Shown here: positions 20,080 to 28,325 of the stretch, piece by piece | Numbering within the stretch: position 1 is the first letter of the stretch | Layout: every line of letters starts with the position of its first letter | Assembly: GCA_031291295.1 (NCBI GenBank) | Contig: JARLJI010000119.1 | Coordinates: 1-52,353, forward strand | Direction: 5' to 3' | Source: Rhodoferax sp. | GTDB taxonomy: Bacteria; Pseudomonadota; Gammaproteobacteria; Burkholderiales; Burkholderiaceae_C | DNA length: 52,353 bases | Position numbers and translations under genes: made by a program | The notes under the pieces: model-generated | What the model saw: the letters and a program-made list of their open reading frames with translations, nothing else | What the model was told of the DNA's origin: nothing | Database searches by the model: none

Positions 20080-20151
20080 TCGGGTATTTCAGCACGGTAT
20101 GTGAAGGGCGGCCGTTGCCGCGCGCACCCTCGTCGCTCCCGCGCCTCACTT

Positions 20152-20178
20152 GTCATTCCCGCGCAGGCGGGAATCCAT
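20152..20178. repeat. REP-like palindrome
   Basis: gtcattcccgcg-caggcgggaatcca, a complete copy. Half-units (cgtcgctcccgcg) lie just left of it. The unit is followed by a tail (ccttcaggccc..cgctacagaatcaatagc) that recurs after the copy at 21053, so the repeat extends beyond the palindrome. Confidence 0.85.
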
Positions 20179-20207
20179 ACCTTCAGGCCCCCGACCGCTA
20201 CAGAATC

Positions 20208-20253
20208 AATAGCTCATTGAGAACGACCAGTAAGGACTAGAGGCACTTTTCAT
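20208..20253. repeat. 46-bp dispersed repeat, copy 1
   Basis: Begins AATAGCT, contains GAACGAC in the middle and ends GGCACTTTTCAT. It aligns without gaps over 46 bases with the copy at 33898-33943, about four fifths identical by eye. Similar AATAGCT...GGCATTTTT sequences are, from memory, common in Comamonadaceae genomes. Confidence 0.7.
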
Positions 20254-20327
20254 ACCTAACCCCGCCCATGCCCTCCGGGTTGCCACTCTACAAGCGCCAG
20301 CCCAGCAGGCGCTTGCAATTGATCAAT

Positions 20328-20345
20328 CCTTACTTTATAGTAAGG
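20328..20345. promoter_or_regulatory. Inverted repeat in the promoter of the second toxin-antitoxin pair
   Basis: CCTTAC-TTTATA-GTAAGG, a perfect 6-6-6 inverted repeat centred on a TATA-like sequence that could be the -10 element, 19 bases before the antitoxin ATG. This is the expected place for antitoxin autorepression. Confidence 0.6.
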
Positions 20346-20363
20346 CGTATTGGAGCCACGACT

Positions 20364-20606
20364 ATGACGACTGCGACTGTAACCAGCAAGGGCCAAATCA
20401 CGATTCCCGCTCAGGTTCGGGAAGCGTTGCATGTGGGCGCCGGAGATCGGGTGGAATTTGTAGAGGTTGAGCCCGGCCGGTACGAGTTCATTGCCGCAAC
20501 GCGTTCGGTGACCGATCTCAAAGGCATGTTTGGCAAACCGGGTAAAGTTGTGTCGATCGAGGAAATGAATGCCACGATTTCAGCGCGTGGAGCGTCCGCC
20601 AGATGA
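20364..20606 (+). CDS. AbrB/MazE-like antitoxin
   Basis: An 80-residue protein with the swapped-hairpin AbrB DNA-binding motif VTSKGQITIPAQVREALHVG at residues 6-25, then GDRVEFVEVEPGRYEF. The C-terminal tail, with DLKGMFGKPGKVVSIEEMN, is the toxin-binding part common in antitoxins paired with PIN toxins. I chose the ATG at 20364 because the AbrB motif normally begins within a few residues of the start and GGAG lies upstream. Its stop overlaps the toxin ATG (ATGA), so the two are translationally coupled. Confidence 0.88.
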   Translation: MTTATVTSKGQITIPAQVREALHVGAGDRVEFVEVEPGRYEFIAATRSVTDLKGMFGKPGKVVSIEEMNATISARGASAR

Positions 20607-20998
20607 TTGGGCTCGATACCAATGTGCTCGTTCGCTACATCATGCAAGACGATGCCAGGCAATCGAAACTGGCGTCCCGGCTCATCGAATCATTGACGGT
20701 TGAGGAACCCGGTTTCTTTCCACTTGTCGCCGTTATCGAGCTGGTGTGGGTTTTGTCTTCATCCTTCGAGCTTGTGCGCGCCCAGGTCGTGTCGGCTCTG
20801 GAGGTCCTGCTGCAGACCAAGGAAATTCAAGTGGAGCGCGCCGAGGTGGTTTGGCGGGCGGTGCGAATTTACCGAGACAGTTCTGCCGATTTTGCGGATT
20901 GCCTGGTTGAACGATCGGCAGCCGCAGCAGGCTGTGCTTGCACCATGACGTTTGACCGCGGCGCGGCAAAGAACTGTTCGATGATGCTGATTCAGTAA
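20603..20998 (+). CDS. PIN-domain toxin
   Basis: A 131-residue PIN-domain RNase. The first acidic residue is in IGLDTNVLVRYIMQDD, the conserved glutamate in AVIELVWVL, the aspartate in SADFADCLV, and the last in TFDRGAAK. Partner of the preceding AbrB-like antitoxin, with a 4-base ATGA overlap. It belongs to a different PIN subgroup from the VapC at 18550, so the two pairs are unlikely to be recent duplicates. Confidence 0.87.
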   Translation: MIGLDTNVLVRYIMQDDARQSKLASRLIESLTVEEPGFFPLVAVIELVWVLSSSFELVRAQVVSALEVLLQTKEIQVERAEVVWRAVRIYRDSSADFADCLVERSAAAAGCACTMTFDRGAAKNCSMMLIQ

Positions 20999-21011
20999 TT
21001 GAGGCGGCCTT

Positions 21012-21079
21012 TCTCATCCCAGCGCCTCCCTCTTCATCCCAGCGCCTCATCTGTCATTCCCGCGCAAGCGGGAATCCAT
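21012..21079. repeat. REP-like palindrome with preceding half-units
   Basis: Two half-units of the form TTCATCCCAGCGCCTC are followed by a full copy, gtcattcccgcg-caagcgggaatcca, at 21053-21078. It lies between the PIN toxin gene and the end of the polysaccharide operon and could mark the 3' end of both transcripts. Confidence 0.82.
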
Positions 21080-21156
21080 GCCTTCTGCCCTGAATCGCTA
21101 CAAAACCAATAGCAACCTGCGCAGACCCCACAAGGGCTGCGGTCGGCTTCAACTAC

Positions 21157-22347
21157 TCACTCCCCCGATACCGAGCCGACAGCGGTCATTGGCGCAAAAA
21201 CATGGGGTGACTTCTGGAAACCCTGCAACAGCTCACCGTAAACCACCAGCGTTTTATCAATCACGATGCGCTCGTCAAACTCTGCCAGCGCCCGCTGCCT
21301 GGCCGCCAACCCCAGTTGGCGGGCCCAAGCTGGATCCTGGTGCAGGCGCTCAATGGCAGCGGCCAGCGCACTCGCATCTTTCACGGGCACCAGCAAACCG
21401 TCCACTTCATTCGTCACCACTTCCCGGCAGCCGGGCACGTCAGTGGTGACCAGCGACAAGGCGCAGGCCGCCGCTTCGATCAGACTTTTGGGCAGCCCCT
21501 CGCGGTAGCTGGGCAGCACCGCGATGTGTGCACTGGCAAACAGCGCGGCCATGTCGCTCACCTGGCCCAGCAGCTCGATCAGGCCTTCAGCCGCCCAGCC
21601 GTCCAGCGTGGCCTGCGGAATGGCGGCCGGGTTGCCCGGGTCCGGCGCACCGGCCAGCAGGAAGCGAATCGGCAGGCCCTGCGCACGCAGTTGGCGGGCG
21701 GCGGCCACGTATTCGGCAATGCCCTTGTCCCACAGCAAACGCGCCGCCAGCACGACGCGGGTGGGCTCGCCCTGCCCCGTCGCCAGCCTGCCCGGCTGAA
21801 AGCGCGACAAATCCACGCCGGAACCCTTGACCAGACGCACCAGTTCCGGCCGCGCCAGTCCGGCTTGGGCAAAGGCGGCCATGTCGTCGTTGTTTTGCAA
21901 AATCAGCCGCGCGCCGCGGCCATTCAGCACCAGGCGCATCAGCCCGCGCACCACGGGCCGCAGCAGGCGCGCCTTGAGCGCGTTGTTGGTAAACACATAA
22001 CCCATGCCCGCCACCGCATTGACCCGCGCCGGCACGCGCGCCAGCAGCGCCGAGATGGAGCCATACACCACGCATTTAATGGTGAAGTGGTGCGCCAGCG
22101 CCGGCCGCTCGCGCCGGTACAGCCGCCACAGGTGGCCCAGCACGCGCAACTCCTGCAGCGGATTCAGGCTCTTGCGGTCCATGGGCAGCGCCTGCCAGCG
22201 AAAGCCCAGCGCCTGCAGTCGCGGCCCGAATTCGCCAGGCGGCGAGATCAACAACACCTCGTGCCCCCGGCCCTGCAGCGCCTTGGCCAGCGACAGGCGA
22301 AAGTTGAACAAATACCAATCGGTATTGGCAAAGAGGATCACCTTCAT
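21157..22347 (-). CDS. Glycosyltransferase, GT4 family
   Basis: A 396-residue GT-B fold transferase. The N-terminal domain starts with VILFANTDWYLFNFRLSLA and carries GRGHEVLLISP. The C-terminal domain holds the nucleotide-sugar site: LAARLLWDKGI, then PSYREGLPKSLIEAAAC with the E-x7-E glutamates, and TDVPGCREVV. The likely role is adding a hexose to the lipid-linked repeat unit on the cytoplasmic face. The sugar cannot be told. It is the last gene of the leftward polysaccharide cluster, 7 bases after the transglutaminase-like gene. Confidence 0.88.
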   Translation of the reverse strand: MKVILFANTDWYLFNFRLSLAKALQGRGHEVLLISPPGEFGPRLQALGFRWQALPMDRKSLNPLQELRVLGHLWRLYRRERPALAHHFTIKCVVYGSISALLARVPARVNAVAGMGYVFTNNALKARLLRPVVRGLMRLVLNGRGARLILQNNDDMAAFAQAGLARPELVRLVKGSGVDLSRFQPGRLATGQGEPTRVVLAARLLWDKGIAEYVAAARQLRAQGLPIRFLLAGAPDPGNPAAIPQATLDGWAAEGLIELLGQVSDMAALFASAHIAVLPSYREGLPKSLIEAAACALSLVTTDVPGCREVVTNEVDGLLVPVKDASALAAAIERLHQDPAWARQLGLAARQRALAEFDERIVIDKTLVVYGELLQGFQKSPHVFAPMTAVGSVSGE

Positions 22348-22354
22348 GCAAATC

Positions 22355-23368
22355 TCAACCCGGCACCACTTGGGGAGCAGGATCGAGCCGCCGAACCTTC
22401 GGCTTTAAAAGCTTCGCCGCGCCCCAAACCAACACGCCGGCATTAAGCACCAGCACCAAGCCCAACGTTCCAAACAAAAACATTTGCAATGCCTTCAAGT
22501 AGGTAGCCATTGAGTTGGTCGCCAGCATCAACCAGCCGGGTTGAACACCCGCAACCAGCATCACCATCTGGCGCAGGCTCTTGGGAACCTTCAGGCTGCG
22601 CAGTCGGCTATCCCAACTGTCCACCTCCAGAAAGTTGGTCCCCTTGCGCCACAGCAAGACGGCATATTGCGACGGGGCATAACCCTCATAGGCGTCCGCA
22701 TTAAAACCGTCGGTATCCGATATCAACCGTTTGAAAGCCAGCGCCTCGAACAAATTGGACTCGCGAATTGCATACTGATCCATCGGACGCCGGTTTCCGT
22801 TGAGGATTTGCGCGCGGTTAAAACTGTCCAGCCAATCCCACTTGCCCGTAGAGCGGTCCAGATACTCCACAGTCGTGTGGTTGAAGGTGCTGACTTCGCG
22901 CACCACCATTCCCAGATAGCGGGCATAAAAGATCCATGACTTGCTGAAGTCCGAGCAGCAACCCATGCCCCGCTCTACGTCAAAAACGGTGTGCCCCAGC
23001 GAATCGAGCCCGCAGATCTTGCCGTCGGATGTTCCCAGGTTCTGCGCAATGGCAATGGCAAGGGCCCGATCGCCCACACTTCCGCTGTCGCGCAGCGCCA
23101 TCAAGCTTCTGGCCTTGTCCGGATTGAGGTAGGCCAGGTAACGGCTAGGGTCCTTTTCCCGCTTGAAGCCCTGCTCAATCCGCTGATTCAGCACCGCATC
23201 GTTCGGCACCTCCGCATCCGACAGGATTTCCGAAAAGAGAACGTCGCGCAAATACACTTTGTTGTCACCACTCAACGAGCCGAGCGTCAGTGCCGCGACC
23301 AAATCCAGCAACAGCACAAAAGCAGCCACCCAAGCCAACGCCGGCAATTTTTGAATATTCTTTTTCAT
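22355..23368 (-). CDS. Membrane-anchored transglutaminase-like protein
   Basis: A 337-residue protein with an N-terminal membrane helix (about residues 11-30), a soluble middle, and a C-terminal hydrophobic helix (about 290-315). The middle has an arrangement typical of transglutaminase-like cysteine hydrolases: GMGCCSDFSKSWIFYARYLG (cysteines near residue 136), then the histidine in FNHTTVEYLD near 164, then WDWLD near 178. These could form a Cys-His-Asp triad. The topology puts the domain in the periplasm. It could modify peptide or amide groups on the polysaccharide or its export machinery, but the substrate is unknown. It sits between asnB and the last glycosyltransferase, with short gaps. 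Confidence 0.68.
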   Translation of the reverse strand: MKKNIQKLPALAWVAAFVLLLDLVAALTLGSLSGDNKVYLRDVLFSEILSDAEVPNDAVLNQRIEQGFKREKDPSRYLAYLNPDKARSLMALRDSGSVGDRALAIAIAQNLGTSDGKICGLDSLGHTVFDVERGMGCCSDFSKSWIFYARYLGMVVREVSTFNHTTVEYLDRSTGKWDWLDSFNRAQILNGNRRPMDQYAIRESNLFEALAFKRLISDTDGFNADAYEGYAPSQYAVLLWRKGTNFLEVDSWDSRLRSLKVPKSLRQMVMLVAGVQPGWLMLATNSMATYLKALQMFLFGTLGLVLVLNAGVLVWGAAKLLKPKVRRLDPAPQVVPG

Positions 23369-23392
23369 ATCAACTATTTTTGAAAATTCTTT

Positions 23393-25357
23393 TTACGCTT
23401 GCTCCAGCCACGCCTGGAACATCAGCACGGTCCACAAATGCGGCGCCCAGTTGCGCTGGCCGCTCAAATGCTCGGCCCACTTCTGCCGGATCGCCGCGGG
23501 GTGAAAGTAGCCTTCCTGCCGCAGGCGCTGCTCACCCAACAATTCTTCGGCCCAGCCGCGCAAGGGGCCGCGCAGCCAGTCATCCAGGGGAATGCCGAAC
23601 CCCATCTTGGGCCGCTCGATCAATTCACGCGGCACGTGGCGGTACAGCACCTCGCGCAGCGGCCATTTGCCTACACCGTTGCGCAGCTTGCAGGCCAGCG
23701 GCAGGCTCCAGGCAAATTCGACCACGCGGTGATCCAGCAGGGGCACGCGGGTTTCCAGGCTCACGCCCATGGCGGCGCGGTCCACCTTGCACAAAATGTC
23801 GTCCGGCAGATAGCTCAACATGTCCAGCGCCATCATCTCGTGCACAAAATGGTCAGTAGCCGGCTGCCGGGCAGCATCGGTCAACACCGTGAGGGGCTCC
23901 GTTCCGCCAATGACGACAGCCGCTGGGTCGGTCCAGTGGCTGACCAGCAGGCGGTAAAGCTCGGCCGTACTGGCGGCGGCCATCACCCCTGCGCCCTTGT
24001 GCAGCTTGTCGCCGATGTTGGCTTGCTTCAGACTCTTGGGCAGCAATCCTTGGAGCGGCGTCAGCAGGCGATTCCACGCGGCAGGCGACAAACCCGTCAA
24101 CGCACCGGCCACCGTACGGCGCACACCCACAGGCAGGCGTTGCAACTTGCTCCACAGCTGCTGGCCCAGCACGTAGCGGTTGTAGCCGCCAAACAGCTCA
24201 TCCCCCGCGTCGCCACTGAGCGACACCGTCACATGTTGGCGCGCCATCTGGCTTACCAAAAACGTAGGGATTTGCGAACTGTCGGCAAACGGTTCGCAAT
24301 ACAGGCCGGGCAGCATGGGAATCACATCCAGCGCCTGCTGGGGCGATACATACAGCTCGGTATGGTCGGTACCCAAGTGGCGCGCTACCGCTTTGGCGTG
24401 CTCGGCCTCGTTGTAGCCCGCCTCGTTAAAACCAATGGTGAAGGTCTTGACGGGCTGGCCACCCTGCTCTTTGGCCACCGCCTGCATCAGCGCCACGATA
24501 GTGCTGGAATCGACCCCGCCCGACAAGAATGCGCCCAGCGGCACATCGGCCACCATTTGCTGGCGCACGGCGCTCTTGAGCAACGCTTCCAGCGCATCAA
24601 CCGCCTGCGCAGGCGTCCCCGCAAACGGCCGCGCCAAGCCCTGTTCCACGACGCCCTTGCCGCTCCAATAGGTTTGCGGCCGGGGCGTGCGGTCAGCCAA
24701 AGACACCGTGAGCAAACAGCCCGGCGGCAGCTTGGCAATGCCCTCATAAATGCTGTGCGGCGCCGGAATATAGTTGTGCCGCAGCAGCAAACTCAGGGCA
24801 CCCCGGTCGATCGGGGCGCGGAACGCCGGGTGTGCTTTCAGCGCCTTGAGCTCCGAGCCGAACAAGAACGCGGCGCCTTCTCCCGCGCCCTGCCAGCCGT
24901 AATACAACGGCTTTTCACCCAAACGGTCGCGCCCCAGGGTGAGCGTGCGCGTTTGCCTGCACCACACCGCAAATGCAAACATGCCAATGCACTTTTTGAC
25001 CGTGGCCTCGATGCCCCAGGCGTCAAAGCCTGCCAACAGCGTTTCCGTATCCGAATGCCCGCGCCAAACGACCCCATTGCCCAACTGCTTGCGCAGATCG
25101 AGGTGGTTGTAGATCTCACCATTAAAGGCAATCACATAACGCCCACCGCCGGACGCCATTGGCTGGCGGCCGGCGGCCGACAGATCAACGATCGACAGAC
25201 GGCGGTGACCTAATGCAATGCCTGCATGCGCATCAGCCCAGGCACCCGCATCATCTGGGCCACGGTACTCGATGGCCAGCGCCATACGGGAGGCGATAGC
25301 CTCCAGGCCGCTCAACTCTAGGCTGTTAACTGTCAAAAAACCTGTCAATCCGCACAT
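23393..25357 (-). CDS. asnB: Asparagine synthase (glutamine-hydrolysing)-like amidotransferase
   Basis: A 654-residue protein with two domains. The N-terminal class II glutamine amidotransferase starts MCGLTGFL, with the nucleophile C2, and contains RGPDDAG and AFNGEIYN. The C-terminal ATP-pyrophosphatase domain holds the PP-loop LSGGVDSSTIVALM near residue 275 and the later SGDAGDELFGGYNRY. The family makes asparagine, but members inside polysaccharide clusters often amidate sugar carboxyl groups or other acids. The context supports that second role; sequence alone does not decide. It has the usual length of this branch. It lies between a GT4 transferase and the transglutaminase-like gene. 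Confidence 0.88.
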   Translation of the reverse strand: MCGLTGFLTVNSLELSGLEAIASRMALAIEYRGPDDAGAWADAHAGIALGHRRLSIVDLSAAGRQPMASGGGRYVIAFNGEIYNHLDLRKQLGNGVVWRGHSDTETLLAGFDAWGIEATVKKCIGMFAFAVWCRQTRTLTLGRDRLGEKPLYYGWQGAGEGAAFLFGSELKALKAHPAFRAPIDRGALSLLLRHNYIPAPHSIYEGIAKLPPGCLLTVSLADRTPRPQTYWSGKGVVEQGLARPFAGTPAQAVDALEALLKSAVRQQMVADVPLGAFLSGGVDSSTIVALMQAVAKEQGGQPVKTFTIGFNEAGYNEAEHAKAVARHLGTDHTELYVSPQQALDVIPMLPGLYCEPFADSSQIPTFLVSQMARQHVTVSLSGDAGDELFGGYNRYVLGQQLWSKLQRLPVGVRRTVAGALTGLSPAAWNRLLTPLQGLLPKSLKQANIGDKLHKGAGVMAAASTAELYRLLVSHWTDPAAVVIGGTEPLTVLTDAARQPATDHFVHEMMALDMLSYLPDDILCKVDRAAMGVSLETRVPLLDHRVVEFAWSLPLACKLRNGVGKWPLREVLYRHVPRELIERPKMGFGIPLDDWLRGPLRGWAEELLGEQRLRQEGYFHPAAIRQKWAEHLSGQRNWAPHLWTVLMFQAWLEQA

Positions 25358-25367
25358 ACTCAGCCAA

Positions 25368-26426
25368 TCACCCAGCAGCCACCGCTCTTATTGTTTCGGC
25401 CATCACAGGCAATGCGCTATCCAATGAATACAGCTGCTCGACCCTCCGCCGGGCAGCAATCCCAAAATTTTTCCGGAGCGCCGCGCCGTCCCTCAAGCGA
25501 CGCAGGCTATCGAGCCAAGCCAAGGGGCTGCCGGCGAGCAAACCACAGGCGTCATTCACCACGTCCACATTGGCACCCACGGGTGACGCGATCACGGGAA
25601 CACCACAAGCCATGTACTGGATCAGTTTGAACGCACATTTACCTTTGGCCCAATCATCATCAAACAATGGCATGACACCCACATCAAAGGTATTGATGGT
25701 GTCCACTTCGGTAGCCTCGCTCCATGGCATGTTCACCACATCGACGCCCGGGATGTCAGCACAACGACCACCGACCACTAAGAATCGGACCCGCCCCTCG
25801 CGGCCCATCTGCTCCAACGGTTGAACAAGTTCCGACAAATAGACCGACGTCGATGGCGAGCCGATCCACCCCACGGTGAACACGTCTTCACGAGTGCGGG
25901 GCTCAGGGGTATAGCGCGCTGTGTCCACCACTGTGGGCAGCCAATGCGTGGCCGGGTTCCATTTCTTGGCATAGTCCACCAGATAGTGGTTGCCAGCCAT
26001 GACGGCCGCCGCCCTGGAGACTACTGGGTTGAATTTGTCCCTCAGCATGAAAGAGACCCTCTTGAATCGATCCAGCCTGTACTTGAGAAAAAAAGCATCG
26101 TCAAAATCGTAGATGTAGGGGATCTGCAGCAGTCGCGATTCGATAAACCCCGGCAACAGAGGAAACAATTCCGCATTCACAATCGCCAAATCGTATTTGC
26201 GTTGCGTGAGCAGTAACGCGGCGCGGTCAAGGTAGTCTCTGGCCAAATTCACTTTCGAGTACTTTTGGCCGGCAAAGCTTTTCTGGACGTAGTCGTCCCC
26301 CAGTAGTGCCTCAACTTCGAGATCAACGCCTTCCTCGCGCAATCCGGGCACATATTGCGTCAACCTGTAGCGTGTGCTGGCTGCCAGCGGCCCATATAGG
26401 GACAAACCCAATACCTTGATCGTCAT
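25368..26426 (-). CDS. Glycosyltransferase, GT4-like
   Basis: A 352-residue GT-B-type protein. The N-terminal half begins VLGLSLYGPLAASTRYR, and YDFDDAFF near residue 125 resembles a remote GT4 group. The C-terminal half has VGWIGSPSTSVYL, FDVGVMPLFDDDWAKGK and FKLIQYMACGVPVIASPVG, the usual nucleotide-sugar-binding region, where K and E/Q residues replace the strict E-x7-E. It probably acts on the repeat unit. Its stop is next to the asnB start, and its ATG directly abuts the stop of the acetyltransferase gene. Confidence 0.82.
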   Translation of the reverse strand: MTIKVLGLSLYGPLAASTRYRLTQYVPGLREEGVDLEVEALLGDDYVQKSFAGQKYSKVNLARDYLDRAALLLTQRKYDLAIVNAELFPLLPGFIESRLLQIPYIYDFDDAFFLKYRLDRFKRVSFMLRDKFNPVVSRAAAVMAGNHYLVDYAKKWNPATHWLPTVVDTARYTPEPRTREDVFTVGWIGSPSTSVYLSELVQPLEQMGREGRVRFLVVGGRCADIPGVDVVNMPWSEATEVDTINTFDVGVMPLFDDDWAKGKCAFKLIQYMACGVPVIASPVGANVDVVNDACGLLAGSPLAWLDSLRRLRDGAALRKNFGIAARRRVEQLYSLDSALPVMAETIRAVAAG

Positions 26427-27335
26427 TCAGAAATCGCTTGCTGAAAGACCCAGATTCGAGACATCAAGAGCAGTGAAAGGCTGTTGATAGTGCGTGGCAA
26501 AGAATGGGATCTGCTTCTTCAAAGGTAGCGGCCAAAGTGACTTTGAGAATTCGCGCATGGATGACTCCGGTCTGAAGGAGACGGTGCACCACGGCAACTG
26601 CCTCAATCCATCAACCGCGTAGCGGTCAAGCACAAACTGATCAACAAGCAAACTGATGCCAGGGCGCACCTTTCTGGATACCAGAAAACCGGCAGACGCC
26701 CCTTCCACTTCAAGCAACTGGATACGATACGCGTTGGTTGGGTGCCCCAGATATCTCCAATTAATATATTCCTCGGTGACAGAAAGACTCCACCGCTCAG
26801 CCCGCAGTGTCTGTGCGTTCAATGTGGGCAACATCGGCTGTAACTGCTTCACATCGTCCACATTGGAGGTACGTACCCCCTTGGCACGCAACGTGGGCAC
26901 AACTAAACACGGCTTCAGCGAATTGTGAAAATGCATGCCCGCACGCTGCCAAGACTTCAACGCCATATCGTTGGGATGCCCCATCAGCACAGCATGTTCA
27001 GCGGTCACGAGATCTTTCGCGGAGGTGATCATGCGGCCAAAAATGTTCTTGCCATGGTGTCTGGGATGCACCAGCACATTGACAACGTAATAAGCCACCA
27101 GCCGGGCATCACACCTGACCAGATGTACCGGGATCATGGCCATGAAACCAATCCATTGATCCCCCTCAACGGCCTTGACCATTCGGGCGAGTCCATATGG
27201 ATTTTTGGCATACAGCCATTCCACATAGACCTTGGACAACAATTTGTCGTCTGGCGGAAAGTAGCTACCAAACAGTGCGGCCAACTGATCGAACTGACTC
27301 ATATCGAAGTCATCAATCGACACTTCGATGCTCAC
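26427..27335 (-). CDS. GNAT-family acetyltransferase
   Basis: A 302-residue protein with a GNAT domain in its first half. The acetyl-CoA-binding motif A is seen as NVLVHPRHHGKNIFGRMIT, preceded by WIGFMAMIPVH. The second half is unrecognised and may bind the acceptor. It could acetylate an amino sugar of the polysaccharide. The start is GTG, overlapping the deacetylase stop as GTGA, so the two are translationally coupled. A deacetylase and an acetyltransferase side by side suggest exchange of acyl groups on the same sugar; that is inference. Confidence 0.75.
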   Translation of the reverse strand: MSIEVSIDDFDMSQFDQLAALFGSYFPPDDKLLSKVYVEWLYAKNPYGLARMVKAVEGDQWIGFMAMIPVHLVRCDARLVAYYVVNVLVHPRHHGKNIFGRMITSAKDLVTAEHAVLMGHPNDMALKSWQRAGMHFHNSLKPCLVVPTLRAKGVRTSNVDDVKQLQPMLPTLNAQTLRAERWSLSVTEEYINWRYLGHPTNAYRIQLLEVEGASAGFLVSRKVRPGISLLVDQFVLDRYAVDGLRQLPWCTVSFRPESSMREFSKSLWPLPLKKQIPFFATHYQQPFTALDVSNLGLSASDF

Positions 27336-28270
27336 TGCGGCACCCCTATCTTGTAGTGTTCATTAGCTTCTGCCATCGTTAGATTGACAATATCGCCCGA
27401 CTTCACAAGCTCGCCCGTATAACGCATGACCTCCTCAAATACCGTCGCCATTGCAGGCGCGGTGACCAAGTTATGCGGGTGGAACCACATATGCACGTAG
27501 CCGCCGCGTTCGGCTGCATTTCGCAGAAGCGACTTCCATCGCCTGACGGTCACTGAGACCGGAACCAGCGCCCTAACGCCTGACGGCCAGTTCAAGAAAT
27601 GCCCGGCCGGTGATACGCACCAGCCCTCCCGCGCGCAAGGCTTGTCCACTACGCACTGGTCAAAGATATTCCATTCGTTCAGCAGCCCCAATACTCTGTT
27701 GCCAATGCCGCCCGGCTGGCTGGCCCGATAAGTCTCAAATCCATGGTTTTGGAAATGGCGCAAATGTCCAACCTGATTTCTCGGGAAAACAATAGTTCGG
27801 GGTTCATGGTCTAACTCCCGGAACAACCGGGACGCCAGCTCCAGTTCTAGCGCTACCGCCTCGGATGATGTCTGCGCCGACAAAGGCAGATGGGTCGTAC
27901 CATGCCAGGCCATCTCGTGACCTGCGACGGACATGGATCGATACAAGGCTGCGCCGCTCCAGCCGTCAAGTGCACCTCTCTTGAGCGCAGGAAGTGCCCA
28001 CGTAAACCAGGCCGGATTGAGCGCCGCCATTCGCTCGATGAAAGCTATGTTGTCACGAATTAAGTCCGCCTCAGCAGCAAAACAGGTGACAAAGGCGGCC
28101 GTAGCTTTCAGGTTATTTTGTCGGAGGATTCTCAAAATGGATTCGTAAGCACCATTGAGCGACACGTCAGTAATCAGGCCGGCGTTCACAACGTCACCCC
28201 TATCCGCCATGCCCCACAGCCCTTCACAATCGAGGGATAAGGTAAATCCGGGCATTCCAGTCTTTGTCAT
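27332..28270 (-). CDS. Polysaccharide deacetylase family protein
   Basis: A 312-residue protein with a NodB-like deacetylase fold. Motif 1 is TLSLDCEGLWG with the catalytic aspartate. Motif 2 is EMAWHGTTHL, giving the H-x3-H metal ligands. WFHPHNL near the end corresponds to the last histidine motif. Related proteins in O-antigen and exopolysaccharide clusters remove N- or O-acyl groups. No signal peptide is visible, so it should act in the cytoplasm on precursors. It ends overlapping the GTG of the acetyltransferase gene. Confidence 0.83.
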   Translation of the reverse strand: MTKTGMPGFTLSLDCEGLWGMADRGDVVNAGLITDVSLNGAYESILRILRQNNLKATAAFVTCFAAEADLIRDNIAFIERMAALNPAWFTWALPALKRGALDGWSGAALYRSMSVAGHEMAWHGTTHLPLSAQTSSEAVALELELASRLFRELDHEPRTIVFPRNQVGHLRHFQNHGFETYRASQPGGIGNRVLGLLNEWNIFDQCVVDKPCAREGWCVSPAGHFLNWPSGVRALVPVSVTVRRWKSLLRNAAERGGYVHMWFHPHNLVTAPAMATVFEEVMRYTGELVKSGDIVNLTMAEANEHYKIGVPQ

Positions 28271-28325
28271 CAGTTCAGCCCGCAGTAGTCACCAAGGCGG
28301 CCGTCCTTGCTAAGCAAAAACACCT

